The translations under genes were made by a program, and so were the position numbers. Positions 16,765-25,176 of a stretch of DNA of 64,000 bases are shown one piece after another; the stretch's first letter is position 1, and each line of letters starts with the position of its first letter. Source of the stretch: Bin87 sp965197635 (GTDB lineage Bacteria > Chloroflexota > Dehalococcoidia > Lucifugimonadales > UBA3495). Below the pieces are notes generated by a model. That model saw nothing but the letters and a program-made list of their open reading frames with translations, did not search any database and was not told the DNA's origin. The stretch spans positions 1,556,107-1,620,106 of the forward strand of contig OZ240218.1 of NCBI GenBank assembly GCA_965197635.1, read 5' to 3'.

Positions 16765-17226
16765 CTAGTCAGCGGCGGCCGGGACGGCGCCGATGAGTTT
16801 CCCGCCGATGCCGGCCTTGCGGTGGGCGATGACGTAGGCGCGGCGGAAGCGGAGGCCGGGCAGGTCGATGTCCACCAGTTCCGGGTGGCGACGGGTTTGT
16901 CCTTCCATGAAAAACAGCAGGTCGTCGATGGCCGGCCCGTCGCTGGGGAGGATGTGAACCTCCATCATATTCAGTTCTCTGATGTTGTTCTCCCAACCGG
17001 GCAGCAGAGACCGCAGTGATTGCGTGCTTTTCCTTACCAAATCATCGGTCCAGGTAGCTGCCAATACTAGTCCCCAACGCGGGCGTGGCGGCATCTGATA
17101 AGGGTCCCACTGAATTTCTGGATGACCGAGCTCTGCCATCAGCAACTCGACCGGCCCACGCTCAGCTACCAGCTCTCTGGCGTACTCTGTCATCTTCTCA
17201 ATGGGGGGTCTAGACAAAACGGTCAT
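16765..17226 (-). CDS. Hypothetical partner of HEPN protein
   Basis: 153 residues, coupled to the upstream HEPN gene by a 4-base ATGA overlap. Features are an N-terminal amphipathic helix (KMTEYARELVAERGPVELLM), a Trp-containing core (PRPRWGLVLAATWTDD) and a basic C-terminus (FRRAYVIAHRKAGIGGKL). I do not recognise a family. The tight pairing suggests the second component of a HEPN-based toxin-antitoxin or defence module. Confidence 0.6.
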   Translation of the reverse strand: MTVLSRPPIEKMTEYARELVAERGPVELLMAELGHPEIQWDPYQMPPRPRWGLVLAATWTDDLVRKSTQSLRSLLPGWENNIRELNMMEVHILPSDGPAIDDLLFFMEGQTRRHPELVDIDLPGLRFRRAYVIAHRKAGIGGKLIGAVPAAAD

Positions 17227-17624
17227 AACGCCCTCCGTAGGCGCTCGATATCCACCAGCCTCTGTTCCGCTTTCTCACGGTTGACGTTTTGATTGGGCGC
17301 ATACCTGATTTCGGTAGTCCAATCCTGTGCTACATTGCTCCATTCCGATTGTAGTTGCGATAGCACAAACGATTCGCGCCCGGAATAATGCAACAGCAAT
17401 CCCAAGTCGTGTACCATCATTGGCCTTACGAATCTGTGTCCATTTTCTTTAGCGCCAGGGAACCCTTCCCATCCCAGCGTATCACAGATGCAGGCTTTCA
17501 ACGCCGCCTCCAAGACGTAGCCGGACAGGTACATGATGGCGTCGTAACGACCCGCGGCCAACAGCGCCTGGCAATCCCTCATCCGGTCGTCGGACACCTG
17601 CCGAAAGTCACTGGCTGTAATCAT
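17223..17624 (-). CDS. HEPN-domain protein
   Basis: 133 residues with the helical HEPN layout: DFRQVSDDRMRDCQALLAAGRYDAIMYLSGYVLEAALKA in the first helix pair, then a later helix ending VDIERLRRAL. The canonical RxxxxH is not clear, so RNase activity is uncertain. HEPN proteins often pair with MNT-like or other small proteins as toxin-antitoxin modules. Here it precedes the 153-residue protein with a 4-base overlap. Confidence 0.7.
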   Translation of the reverse strand: MITASDFRQVSDDRMRDCQALLAAGRYDAIMYLSGYVLEAALKACICDTLGWEGFPGAKENGHRFVRPMMVHDLGLLLHYSGRESFVLSQLQSEWSNVAQDWTTEIRYAPNQNVNREKAEQRLVDIERLRRAL

Positions 17625-17655
17625 TGGCGTTGCCGGCCGGGATGGAACCCAATGC

Positions 17656-18447
17656 CTACATCACCGAGCGCACCAGCCCGCCGTCCACCAGCATCGTGGT
17701 GCCGGTGATGTAGCTGGAGCGCGACGACGCCAGGAATGCCACCAGGTAGGCCAGTTCCCGCGGCTCGCCGATGCGTTTCAGCGCGGTCTGCTCGGCCCGT
17801 TGGGCCAGGGCGTCTTCGACGGGGATGCCCTGGGTGCGCGCCCGGTCCTCCACGTTCTCCATCATGCGCTCGGACATAATGCTGCCGGGGCACACGTTGT
17901 TGATGAGGATGTTCTCCTGCCCCAGGTCGTCGGCCAGGTTCTTCATGAAGCCGATGACGCCCATGCGGGTGGCCGCCGAGAGGGCCAGATTGGGGATCGG
18001 CGTATAGACGGTGCTGGCCAGGATGTTGATGATGCGCCCGCCGCCCTGGGCGCGCAGATGGGGCAGAGCCTCGCGGGTCATACGGGCGAAGAAAAACAGG
18101 GAACGATTGGCCGATACCTGCCACAGCTCTTCGGTGGAGTCCTTGGCGTAGGCCTGGGGAGGACCGCCGGAGTTGTTGACCATGATGTCAATCTGGCCGA
18201 AGTGAGACGCGGCGCCGGCCACCAGCTCGGCGATGGTCTCCTCGTGATCCAGGTCTCCAGCATAGGTGTATATGTCCGCGCCGGTGGCGGCGCGGATCTC
18301 GTCGGCGGCCCTTTCCAGATCGGACGGGGTGCGGGCGCACATGGCGACGCGCGCGCCCTCCTCAGCCAGCGCCTCGGAGCAAGCGCGCCCCAGGCCACGG
18401 CTCGCGCCGCCCACAATTGCCACCTTACCGTTCAGTTGCAGATCCAT
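17656..18447 (-). CDS. Short-chain dehydrogenase/reductase with atypical active site
   Basis: 263 residues from ATG 18447 (GAGGAGG upstream). The Rossmann motif is GGASRGLG and NNSG is present. Where classical SDRs have Y-x-x-x-K, the sequence PNLALSAATRMGVIG places Ser and Arg (S-A-A-T-R). This pattern is known in a BKR-like SDR subgroup with an imperfect catalytic tetrad. The C-terminus (YITGTTMLVDGGLVRSVM) is typical. It is probably an oxidoreductase of unknown substrate, and activity by the usual Tyr mechanism is not expected. Confidence 0.85.
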   Translation of the reverse strand: MDLQLNGKVAIVGGASRGLGRACSEALAEEGARVAMCARTPSDLERAADEIRAATGADIYTYAGDLDHEETIAELVAGAASHFGQIDIMVNNSGGPPQAYAKDSTEELWQVSANRSLFFFARMTREALPHLRAQGGGRIINILASTVYTPIPNLALSAATRMGVIGFMKNLADDLGQENILINNVCPGSIMSERMMENVEDRARTQGIPVEDALAQRAEQTALKRIGEPRELAYLVAFLASSRSSYITGTTMLVDGGLVRSVM

Positions 18448-18507
18448 TGCCCTGCCTCCTCAAATGCTGACGGCGATTATAGCAGGTAGTGTACAATCCC
18501 AATCGTC

Positions 18508-19446
18508 ATGATCACTGCTAATGAAACCGATGCCGTTGCCATTGAAACCGCCGCCGTGGATTTTGCCCGAGGGGCCGGCGCGCTGCTGTCCCGGCACTTC
18601 GGCAACGTGCTCAACGTGGAGTACAAGGACAAGGCTCAACAGGACCCGGTGACCACCGCCGACAAGGAGACGCAAGCCTACCTGGAGAAACAGATTGCCC
18701 AGCGGTTCCCAACTCACGGCATCCTGGGCGAGGAGGACGACGCCAGCGCCGACGGCGACCGGACCGCCGCCGACTTCCTCTGGGTGCTGGACCCGCTGGA
18801 CGGCACGACGAACTTTATGAACGGCTTGCCCGTGTACGCATCGTCCATTGGCGTGCTGTATCGCGGACGCCCGCTGGTCGGGGCAGTGTACATCCCCTGG
18901 CCGACCGAGGCCGGCAGTGGGGTCGTGGTCCACGGTAGAGCCGGTGGTGGTGCTTTTGCCGACGACGAGCCGGTTTCGGTGTACCAGACCGAGAAGCTGC
19001 GGGGCGACCGGCTGATCGGCTTGCCCGGCTCCTTCGGCGCATCGACCCGGGTGGGCAAGGGACTGAAAGGGCAGCCGCTGGGCCAGCCCCGCGTAACCGG
19101 CAGCATTGCCTACGAGTTGGCGATGACGGCCATGGGCGTCATGCAGTTCGCCATCATCGGCGCGCCGCGGATGTGGGATATGCTCGGTGGCGCGCTGGCG
19201 GTGCAGGAGGCTGGCGGCACGGTAATGACCCGCCTGGCCGGCCGCAAGCAGTGGCACACGATGGATTCGCTAGTGCCAACTTGGGACGAAAAGCCGCCCA
19301 CGATGGCCGAGCTGCGAAAATGGGTCGCGCCGCTGGTGGCTGCCAACCCCACGCTGGCGCCGCTGATTGCCCACAACCTGCACCAACGGCGGCGTCCGTT
19401 CAGGCGGATGGTGCGCAGAGTCAAGAAGGCGTTGGGCAAAGGCTGA
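18508..19446 (+). CDS. Inositol monophosphatase family protein
   Basis: 312 residues. The metal-binding motifs of the family are present: GILGEEDD, WVLDPLDGTTNFMNGLP and, near the C-terminus, RMWDMLGGALAVQEAGG. Members hydrolyse inositol-1-phosphate, histidinol phosphate, 3'-phosphoadenosine phosphate or sugar bisphosphates; the sequence does not decide which. A basic tail (RRPFRRMVRRVKKALGKG) of about 25 residues extends beyond the catalytic domain. It is transcribed divergently from the SDR gene with only 60 bases between the starts. Confidence 0.92.
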   Translation: MITANETDAVAIETAAVDFARGAGALLSRHFGNVLNVEYKDKAQQDPVTTADKETQAYLEKQIAQRFPTHGILGEEDDASADGDRTAADFLWVLDPLDGTTNFMNGLPVYASSIGVLYRGRPLVGAVYIPWPTEAGSGVVVHGRAGGGAFADDEPVSVYQTEKLRGDRLIGLPGSFGASTRVGKGLKGQPLGQPRVTGSIAYELAMTAMGVMQFAIIGAPRMWDMLGGALAVQEAGGTVMTRLAGRKQWHTMDSLVPTWDEKPPTMAELRKWVAPLVAANPTLAPLIAHNLHQRRRPFRRMVRRVKKALGKG

Positions 19447-19520
19447 CGAGGATCTCTCACCAGGATGACGGGTTGGTGTTATGCTCTGCGAGCAGTTAAT
19501 TGCTGGCGCGTAGTGGTGCG

Positions 19521-20191
19521 ATGATGACAACGACGACGAAATCCCCGCGGTTCGGCCCTTTCACGTCAGTCGAGTGCGACGCCATGGTCGCAGCCGGCAT
19601 CATCACCCGGCGCGAAGCGGATTCCCTGGCCGTTGGCCGCCGGTTCACCGTGTCCGAGTACTACGCTTTGGGTGAAGCCGGCATCTGTGCGAAGACGAGC
19701 GGGTTGAACTGCTGGACGGGGAGATAATCGTAATGCCGCCCATCGGGGACAATCACGAGTTTTCCACCGACGAACTTAATATGCTGTTCGTCCCGCCGCT
19801 GGTGGGTCGTGCCAGGGTGCGGGTGCAGGGGAGCGTCGTCTTGAACGACAGCAGCATGCCCCAGCCCGACATTGCGATATTGGCCAACCGTCTCGTGCCA
19901 CAGGTGGGGCCGTACTACCCGACCGAAGTTCACTTGCTGATCGAAGTAGCCGACAGCTCGTTATCCTACGACCGCGGCCGCAAGCTTGCCAGATACGCGG
20001 ACTCCGGCATCCCAGAGGTGTGGATCGTCAACCTGCGCAGCCGCGAGGTAGTATCGTTCGCCGACCCTTCCGGTCCGACCTACACCACCGTCCGCACGTT
20101 CCGTCCCGGCGAGAGCATCAGCCCGCGGGCTTTTCCCGACATGGTTTTGGCGGTGGCCGATTTCGTTCCCCCGGCCACCGACCAACAGTAA
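19521..20191 (+). pseudogene. Uma2-family nuclease, frameshifted
   Basis: The start MMTTTTKSPRFG (19521) through RRFTVSEYYALGEAGIC is in one frame and stops at 19727. In the next frame the same DNA reads EDERVELLDGEIIVMPPIG, the expected continuation, and then runs on to 20191. A one-base shift within 19681-19691 has split the gene. The PD-(D/E)xK core (QPDIAIL, LLIEVADSSL, RGRKLARYADSGIPEVWIV) is intact in the second part. Uma2 (DUF820) proteins are predicted nucleases of uncertain role, often highly multiplied in Chloroflexota and cyanobacteria. Confidence 0.85.
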
Positions 20192-20231
20192 CCGGCCATT
20201 GGGTCGCGGGATCCTGTCCCCACGTCCTCTG

Positions 20232-20810
20232 CTACCACGGCTCGGCAAAAATATCGGCCACGGCGATGGCCAGGTCGGGAATGCGGCTGGTGGTGAGCGT
20301 GTCTCCGGATTGGTACAGGGCTTCGACGGTGTGTTCGCCGACGCCGTCGTGGGTGACTGGGTCGGTGAGTGCCAGCAGGGTTTCCTGGATAGGATTCAGA
20401 ATCCAGTATTCGGGGATGCCGTGGCGAGCGTACAGTTCCCGCTTGACCGCCAGATCGTGTGCGGAGTTGGAGGGCGACAGGATTTCCATCACCAGGTCGG
20501 GGATCCCCTCGCAGCCACGGCTCGTGATGATGTGCCGCCGGGCCGCGCTGGCGTACAGCAAGTCCGGCTCAACGGTGTTTCTATCCGACAACATCAGAGC
20601 AAAAGGAGCGCGGTAGATGCGCCCCAACCGGCGCGGTTGAATAACGGCTTTCACCAGGTCGCCGGTGTTGTCGGATACATCGTGGTGCTTGGTGTTGGGG
20701 GCAGCGGCCATCCGGTACAACACTCCGTCAATCAGTTCCCACCGCTCGCCCTCCGGGGTGGCAGCGTAGTCCGCATAGGTGTATTTGCCTTTCGGCTTTG
20801 CGGTGGCCAT
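20232..20810 (-). CDS. Uma2-family nuclease
   Basis: 192 residues from ATG 20810 (GAGGTCC upstream; the longer frame to 20930 lies in the threonine synthase gene). It shows KYTYADYAATPEGERWELIDG, then the nuclease core VEPDLLYASA, DLVMEILSPSN, DLAVKRELYARHGIPEYWIL, with acidic residues and Lys of PD-(D/E)xK present. Follows thrC by 46 bases on the same strand. No partner or target is known. Confidence 0.88.
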   Translation of the reverse strand: MATAKPKGKYTYADYAATPEGERWELIDGVLYRMAAAPNTKHHDVSDNTGDLVKAVIQPRRLGRIYRAPFALMLSDRNTVEPDLLYASAARRHIITSRGCEGIPDLVMEILSPSNSAHDLAVKRELYARHGIPEYWILNPIQETLLALTDPVTHDGVGEHTVEALYQSGDTLTTSRIPDLAIAVADIFAEPW

Positions 20811-20856
20811 GCGACGGACCTCTCGGTTAGGTTTTCTGCTGGGGCTGCACCTGTCG

Positions 20857-22041
20857 TTATTCCTCCGGCCCCCGCAGCAGGTCCAGGTACTTGTAGCCGG
20901 AGCCGGTGTTGAGCAGGACCACTTCTTCATCCGCGCCGATGCTGCCGTCGGCCAGCAGCCGCTCCAGTCCCACCAGCGTGGCCGCGCCCTCGGGACAGGC
21001 GATGACGCCCTCGGTGGTCGCCAGAGTGTACATGGCGGCGATCATCTCGTCGTCGCTGACGGCCAATGCGCCGCCGCCCGTTTCCCGCAGGGCCTGCAGG
21101 ATCAGGTAGTCGGCGAAGGGGCCGGGGACGCGCAGCCCGTCGGCCTTGGTGGTGGCGTTGGGCCAGGGTTCGGCGGTGTCGGCGCCCTCGTGAAACGCCT
21201 TGACGATGGGTTGGCAGCCGTCGGCCTGCACCGCGTAGAACCGGGGCGGCTTGCCCTCAATCCAGCCCAGTTCCAGCAACTCCTGGAAACCCTTGTACAT
21301 CCCGATGATGCCGGTGCCGCCGCCGGTGGGGTACACGATGGCGTCGGGCATACGCCATCCCAACTGCTGGGCGATTTCCAGGCCCATGGTCTTTTTGCCC
21401 TCGGCGCGGCAGGGCTCTTTCAGGGTGGACAGGTCAAACAGGCCCTGCTCGGCGGCGATGCCCACCGCAATCCGCCCGGCGTCGCTGATGAGGCCGTCCA
21501 CCAGGTTCAGCTCGGAGCCGGCGACGATGGACTCCTTCTTGTTGGCCACCGGAGCGTCCTGGGGCATGAAGACCTTGACCGGCGTCCCGGCGCGGGCGCA
21601 GTAGGCGGCGGCGGCGCCGGCCGCGTTCCCCGCCGATGGCATGGTGAATCCTCGCGCTCCGATTTCCACCGCCTTGGACACGGCGGCGGCGATGCCTCGC
21701 GCCTTGAAGGTTCCGGTGGGATTCAGCCCCTCTTCTTTGATCAGCAGGCGTCGGATACCGACCTGACGGGCCAGCGTGGCGGCGTCCAGCAGCGGCGTGC
21801 CGCCCTCGCCCAGGGTGATGACCGAGTCGCCGTCGGTGACCGGCAGCAGTTCGTTGTAACGCCACATATTCGCGGGCCGGCTGTCAAAGGCCGACCGCTG
21901 CACTTCCCGGCCCAGCCGGGGCAGGTCGTAGCGGACGAACAGGACTTTGCCGCAGCATTCGCTGACCGTCGCCAGCCCGTTATAAGGGAACTCGCCGCCA
22001 CAGGCGGTGCATTCCAGGTGATCGATGTAGCTGAAGGGCAT
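20857..22041 (-). CDS. thrC: Threonine synthase
   Basis: 394 residues. PLP-dependent conversion of O-phosphohomoserine to threonine. The N-terminal zinc-ribbon-like pair (CTACGG, ECCGK) is typical of the class that includes archaeal and Chloroflexota ThrC. The PLP lysine lies in EGLNPTGTFKARG, the phosphate-binding loops are SAGNAAGAAAAY and PTGGGTGIIGM, and the C-terminus has GSGYKYLDLL. The ATG at 22041 lies 4 bases after the stop of the NYN gene, so both are likely in one transcript. Confidence 0.93.
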   Translation of the reverse strand: MPFSYIDHLECTACGGEFPYNGLATVSECCGKVLFVRYDLPRLGREVQRSAFDSRPANMWRYNELLPVTDGDSVITLGEGGTPLLDAATLARQVGIRRLLIKEEGLNPTGTFKARGIAAAVSKAVEIGARGFTMPSAGNAAGAAAAYCARAGTPVKVFMPQDAPVANKKESIVAGSELNLVDGLISDAGRIAVGIAAEQGLFDLSTLKEPCRAEGKKTMGLEIAQQLGWRMPDAIVYPTGGGTGIIGMYKGFQELLELGWIEGKPPRFYAVQADGCQPIVKAFHEGADTAEPWPNATTKADGLRVPGPFADYLILQALRETGGGALAVSDDEMIAAMYTLATTEGVIACPEGAATLVGLERLLADGSIGADEEVVLLNTGSGYKYLDLLRGPEE

Positions 22042-22045
22042 TGCG

Positions 22046-22921
22046 TTACTCCGGGTCGTAATAGGGTTCGGCTTCGTGGACGGCCATCACCGGGTTGGCG
22101 ATGGCCGGCCGGTTCAGCCCCAGCGCCTCGCGGACGGTTTCATTGGTGCGAATCAGGCGCACCGCTGAGGTGGGGTACTGCGGATTGTTGGGGTTGGGCA
22201 CGTCGTGGCGCTCGATGACGCCGTCGTACAGCCAGTCCTCCACCAGCCGCCGGCACTCAAACTCGTTCCAGGCGATGGCCCAGTCCAGCATCCACTGGTT
22301 GCAGAGCATACTGTAACCCACAAAGTTCATACGGGATTCGAGCTTGCTCATCTCCCGTATGAAAGTGTGGAGGACATCCTGGAAAGCTTCTTGCTGCTCC
22401 TCCGGCGTCGGCAGCTGCACTTCCACGTCCCCGTGTTCGGCCAACTGGATACCCAGCTCGGCCTCCAGCGGGAACAGCGGGGCCACGGCCAGCATATCCC
22501 GCGCCACCGACTGGCTGAAAGCGCAGAGGATGACCCGGCGACCCATGGCGCGGGCGCGGTCAACTAGCACCTGGTAGTCGGAATCCCCGGAACCGAGTAT
22601 TACGACGTGGCAGTCATGACGATCCCGCAGCCAGTCGTACACTTCCAGCAGGATGGAGGGGTCGCTGCGGTCTTTGCCGGCCATGGTGCGCGGGGCATGA
22701 TAAAGAGTAAGACCGGCCTGGGTGAACGCGGTGCCGTCATCGGGCCGCAGGCTCCAATCGCCAAAAGCCTTCCCACCCAGTACATCCCCAAATACCTGAC
22801 CAACGTTGGTCATGGCTTCATACAACGCCAGGGGAGTAACATTCTTCTGATATAACTGGGCTCCCCGGCGTATGTTTTCCCAATCAATGGCGATTAATAC
22901 ACCATTAGATGACTCTTGCAA
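22046..22921 (-). CDS. NYN-domain (PIN-like) predicted RNase
   Basis: 291 residues from a TTG at 22921 preceded by AAGGAGG 8 bases upstream. The NYN/LabA-type nuclease core is clear: VLIAIDWENIRRG (first Asp), GKDRSDPSILLEVYDWL and VVILGSGDSDYQVLV, followed by GRRVILCAFS. A C-terminal region of about 120 residues (RMNFVGYSMLCNQWMLDW) resembles a winged-helix or OST-HTH-like extension, but I cannot name it. Such proteins are thought to process RNA. Its placement directly before thrC may be incidental. Confidence 0.82.
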   Translation of the reverse strand: MQESSNGVLIAIDWENIRRGAQLYQKNVTPLALYEAMTNVGQVFGDVLGGKAFGDWSLRPDDGTAFTQAGLTLYHAPRTMAGKDRSDPSILLEVYDWLRDRHDCHVVILGSGDSDYQVLVDRARAMGRRVILCAFSQSVARDMLAVAPLFPLEAELGIQLAEHGDVEVQLPTPEEQQEAFQDVLHTFIREMSKLESRMNFVGYSMLCNQWMLDWAIAWNEFECRRLVEDWLYDGVIERHDVPNPNNPQYPTSAVRLIRTNETVREALGLNRPAIANPVMAVHEAEPYYDPE

Positions 22922-22978
22922 TTTGCATACCTCCTTGATAATGGTGACACTATTTCTATGAGCAACTGGTCCCGATGC

Positions 22979-23467
22979 TCAATTGGTTGGGCGCTCGGGC
23001 CAGAACAGCTCGTAAAGCCGCTCCGACAATTGCTCGGATAGCCGCAAGCCGTCTTCAACTTGGTCCACCGGCATTTCGTTCTCGTAAAAATTGGTGTGAA
23101 GGATCCGCGCGGTGTTGAAGGCGTTATTGATCCAAGCGGCCGTGTCGGTGTCGTCGGACTCGCGTAACAGGCGAGTAAGTTCTACGAGTACCATCAAAAT
23201 GGACCGGTGAGCATGGATTGCTCCCCCGTGCTGAGCGCCGATTGCTTCGACCGTCTCTGCAACCAGCTCCCACGCCTTGTTGGATGCTTGCGGCAGGCCG
23301 TCGTCGTTATCCTCGACCAGATGTTGCCACGCGCTGCGTCGAAATGCTTCTCCCAGGCGGGTATAGTTCTCAGGCTGTTTGTCGGCATCGTCGGGCTGCG
23401 CACGGTCCCGTGCGGCGTCAAGACCACGGGCAACGGCGGCGGCAATGACTTCGGGAGCGTGGTTCAT
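22979..23467 (-). CDS. PaREP1/HEPN-like helical protein
   Basis: 162 residues from ATG 23467. The segment RRSAWQHLVEDNDDGLPQASNKAWELVAETVEAIGAQHG recalls PaREP1-type HEPN-related proteins, in which Ala/Trp helices follow a QAS-KAW motif. The remainder is helical with no membrane segment. The double-domain protein at 44080-44808 shows the same pattern (TQASATLWQAAAHAV). Function unknown; a nucleic-acid or toxin-related role is inferred only from the superfamily. Confidence 0.55.
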   Translation of the reverse strand: MNHAPEVIAAAVARGLDAARDRAQPDDADKQPENYTRLGEAFRRSAWQHLVEDNDDGLPQASNKAWELVAETVEAIGAQHGGAIHAHRSILMVLVELTRLLRESDDTDTAAWINNAFNTARILHTNFYENEMPVDQVEDGLRLSEQLSERLYELFWPERPTN

Positions 23468-23580
23468 CGGGAAAACCCCAGGCTGGACTGACTGCATTAT
23501 AGCCTAAACTCGGCGTCAGGAATGTCCTCAGACCGTGCTATGATCACCCGCCGCCGCCCTACGGGGAAGCCGCTTTTTTA

Positions 23581-23814
23581 ATGCCCGAATATGAACTCAT
23601 CCTGTACCGGTCCGACCCCGCCGCCAGCATCGCGCGCCTCACGCTGAATCGGCACGACCGCCTCAACGCGCTCAACGACCAGATGCAAGTGGAAATCGCC
23701 GCTGCCGTGGCCCAGGCCGACGCCGACCCCGACGTGCGCGTCCTGATCATCACCGGCGCCGGCCGGGCATTCTGCGCCGGGGGCGACATGAACCAGTTGG
23801 GTGGCTCCTCATAG
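23581..23814 (+). pseudogene. Enoyl-CoA hydratase/isomerase, 3'-truncated
   Basis: 77 residues that match only the N-terminal third of crotonase-fold enzymes: ARLTLNRHDRLNALNDQM, VRVLIITGAGRAFCAGGDMNQLGG. The frame then stops at TAG within a junction (about 23805-23815) to unrelated sequence. The oxyanion-hole CAGGD is present but the second half of the active site is missing, so the protein cannot be a normal hydratase. Confidence 0.85.
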
Positions 23815-23815
23815 T

Positions 23816-24004
23816 GTGCACCTGTGGATTAGAGTTCACAAGGATGGAGTAGATCTTGCGGCCGGCGGTGACAGCGGTGCCGGCTGGTTCGGCGGAAACG
23901 TGGCGTATGGGATACACCATGGTAGTCACGGGGATGACGCTGTATATATGGCGATCAACTACATCGATGTGTTAGACATCAATGTGCTGACCACTTCTGA
24001 CTGA
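23816..24004 (+). pseudogene. Chymotrypsin-family (S1) serine protease, C-terminal fragment
   Basis: An open frame of about 63 codons with AAGGDSGAGWFGGNVAYGIHHG and a C-terminal AINYIDVLDINVLT. This is the catalytic-Ser region and end of an S1 peptidase (GDSGG replaced by GDSGA). No start or His/Asp part precedes it; it abuts the truncated enoyl-CoA hydratase. It is a gene fragment carried in by recombination. Confidence 0.6.
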
Positions 24005-24088
24005 CGAGGTTCGCGCCCGGCGTTGTGGCGTTTGTCACAGTGTCGGGCGCGAATTCTGTTACTTTGCGCTATTTGGGTTGTATTGCTG

Positions 24089-24950
24089 ATGTGGCTCGCT
24101 TGGTTTTTGGCGTGGTTATTGCTGCTGTCAGGCTTAGTAGCGTGTTCGCGTGGAGGCGAGTTGGCGACGGTGGTGTCGTCGGATTTGGAAGGTTTCCTCC
24201 GCCATGGCGAGCGTGTGCTGGTAAACGATGGGACCAACTACGTCTATGGGGATTTGTTCATGTCGGGCGGTTGTCTGCGGATCTCGTATGTGGATCCTGA
24301 CCGCGACGACATAACCAATGGGTTGCTGCCGGTCTGGCCGGCGGTAGTGGATTTGGAATCGCGTGACGGCACGGTTGTTGTGCTGGACGAAGAAGGGAGG
24401 GTTTTAGCCAGGGAGGGCGATACGGCGCGCCTGTCGGGTCGTGCAGTGTGGAGGCTGCGGGAGGGTTCCTCGTGGTGGGAGTGGGTGGTCGAACCTGGTG
24501 TTTCCTGCTCGGGCCCGTACTGGGTAGTCGGGGACGAGGTGAGTGCCGGTGAGATCTTAGTGAAGGATCCTTCTCAGTCCGCAGTGTATTTTCCGACGAT
24601 CAGGGATACGCGGGGTCCTCTGACACACCAGGATGCTCAATGCTCTACTGGCAGGGCGATTGGTGTACCAGGGACGTTGTCTCCGTATCGTGGAGGATCG
24701 CGTCGGCCAAAGGTTTCTGGTTGTTTGGCCACCCGGTTTTCGTCCGGTGAAGGATGGTAATTCTTGGGTGGTGACCAACGGAGGAGGGAGCGTGGTGACC
24801 AACGGAGGAGGGAGCGTGGTGGCGCCTGTCGGGGAATGGCTGGCCTTAGGTGGCTACAGTCCGGAGGACACGGATTATACGGGCGGGGCTGATTGCCCGG
24901 GCCGATACTTCTATGCGTACCAGCTTCTGCTGGATCTCAGGCCTGATTGA
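24089..24950 (+). pseudogene. Unrecognised lipoprotein with two similar domains, frameshifted
   Basis: A signal peptide from ATG 24089 (alternative 24023) ends in lipobox GLVA-C (Cys about residue 19). Domain 1 has LFMSGGCLRI and LLPVWPAVVDL. The frame continues to 24760 as nonsense, while a second frame from 24633 gives LVYQGRCLRIVEDRV and FLVVWPPGF, a recognisable repeat of domain 1. One base shift near 24640 would join them in a single protein of about 287 residues. Base composition (GT-rich) differs from neighbours. The family is unknown to me. Confidence 0.55.
24771..24818 (+). repeat. 2 x 24-bp perfect tandem repeat in lipoprotein gene
   Basis: Bases 24771-24794 and 24795-24818 are identical. 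In the second reading frame they encode two copies of the octapeptide VTNGGGSV. The repeat keeps the frame and lies in a Gly-rich loop of the second domain. Confidence 0.9.
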
Positions 24951-25117
24951 CCATAGGTGTTGCCCTATGCTTTGCTCTCAATGCCAGTCTTTTTGGACTT
25001 GCTGGTGGTTCTCGATGGTTCCAGGTATGCCGAGTTTTTCGGCACCGGCAGGTCGAATTCCCACACGAAGGTGTGTCCTACAGTCCGCTTGTGCGGGGGA
25101 ACCCAAAAGGTGCCGCG

Positions 25118-25145
25118 GTAGGGGCGAATAAACATTCGCCCCTAC
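25118..25145. repeat. 28-bp palindromic repeat (GTAGGGGCG family)
   Basis: GTAGGGGCGAAT (25118-25129) is mirrored by ATTCGCCCCTAC (25134-25145). The same family recurs at 46548-46575, 47970-48029 and 48560-48598. The surrounding 24951-25176 has no gene I can support. The repeat lies between convergent genes and could fold into a terminator-like hairpin, although no T-run follows. Confidence 0.85.
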
Positions 25146-25176
25146 AATACAAAGGAAAACCAACGGCAACGGAATG

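Noticed and set aside
25085..25110. GTGCGGGGGAACC string resembling part of a type I-E CRISPR repeat
   Set aside because: Single occurrence without spacers or cas genes; chance similarity.
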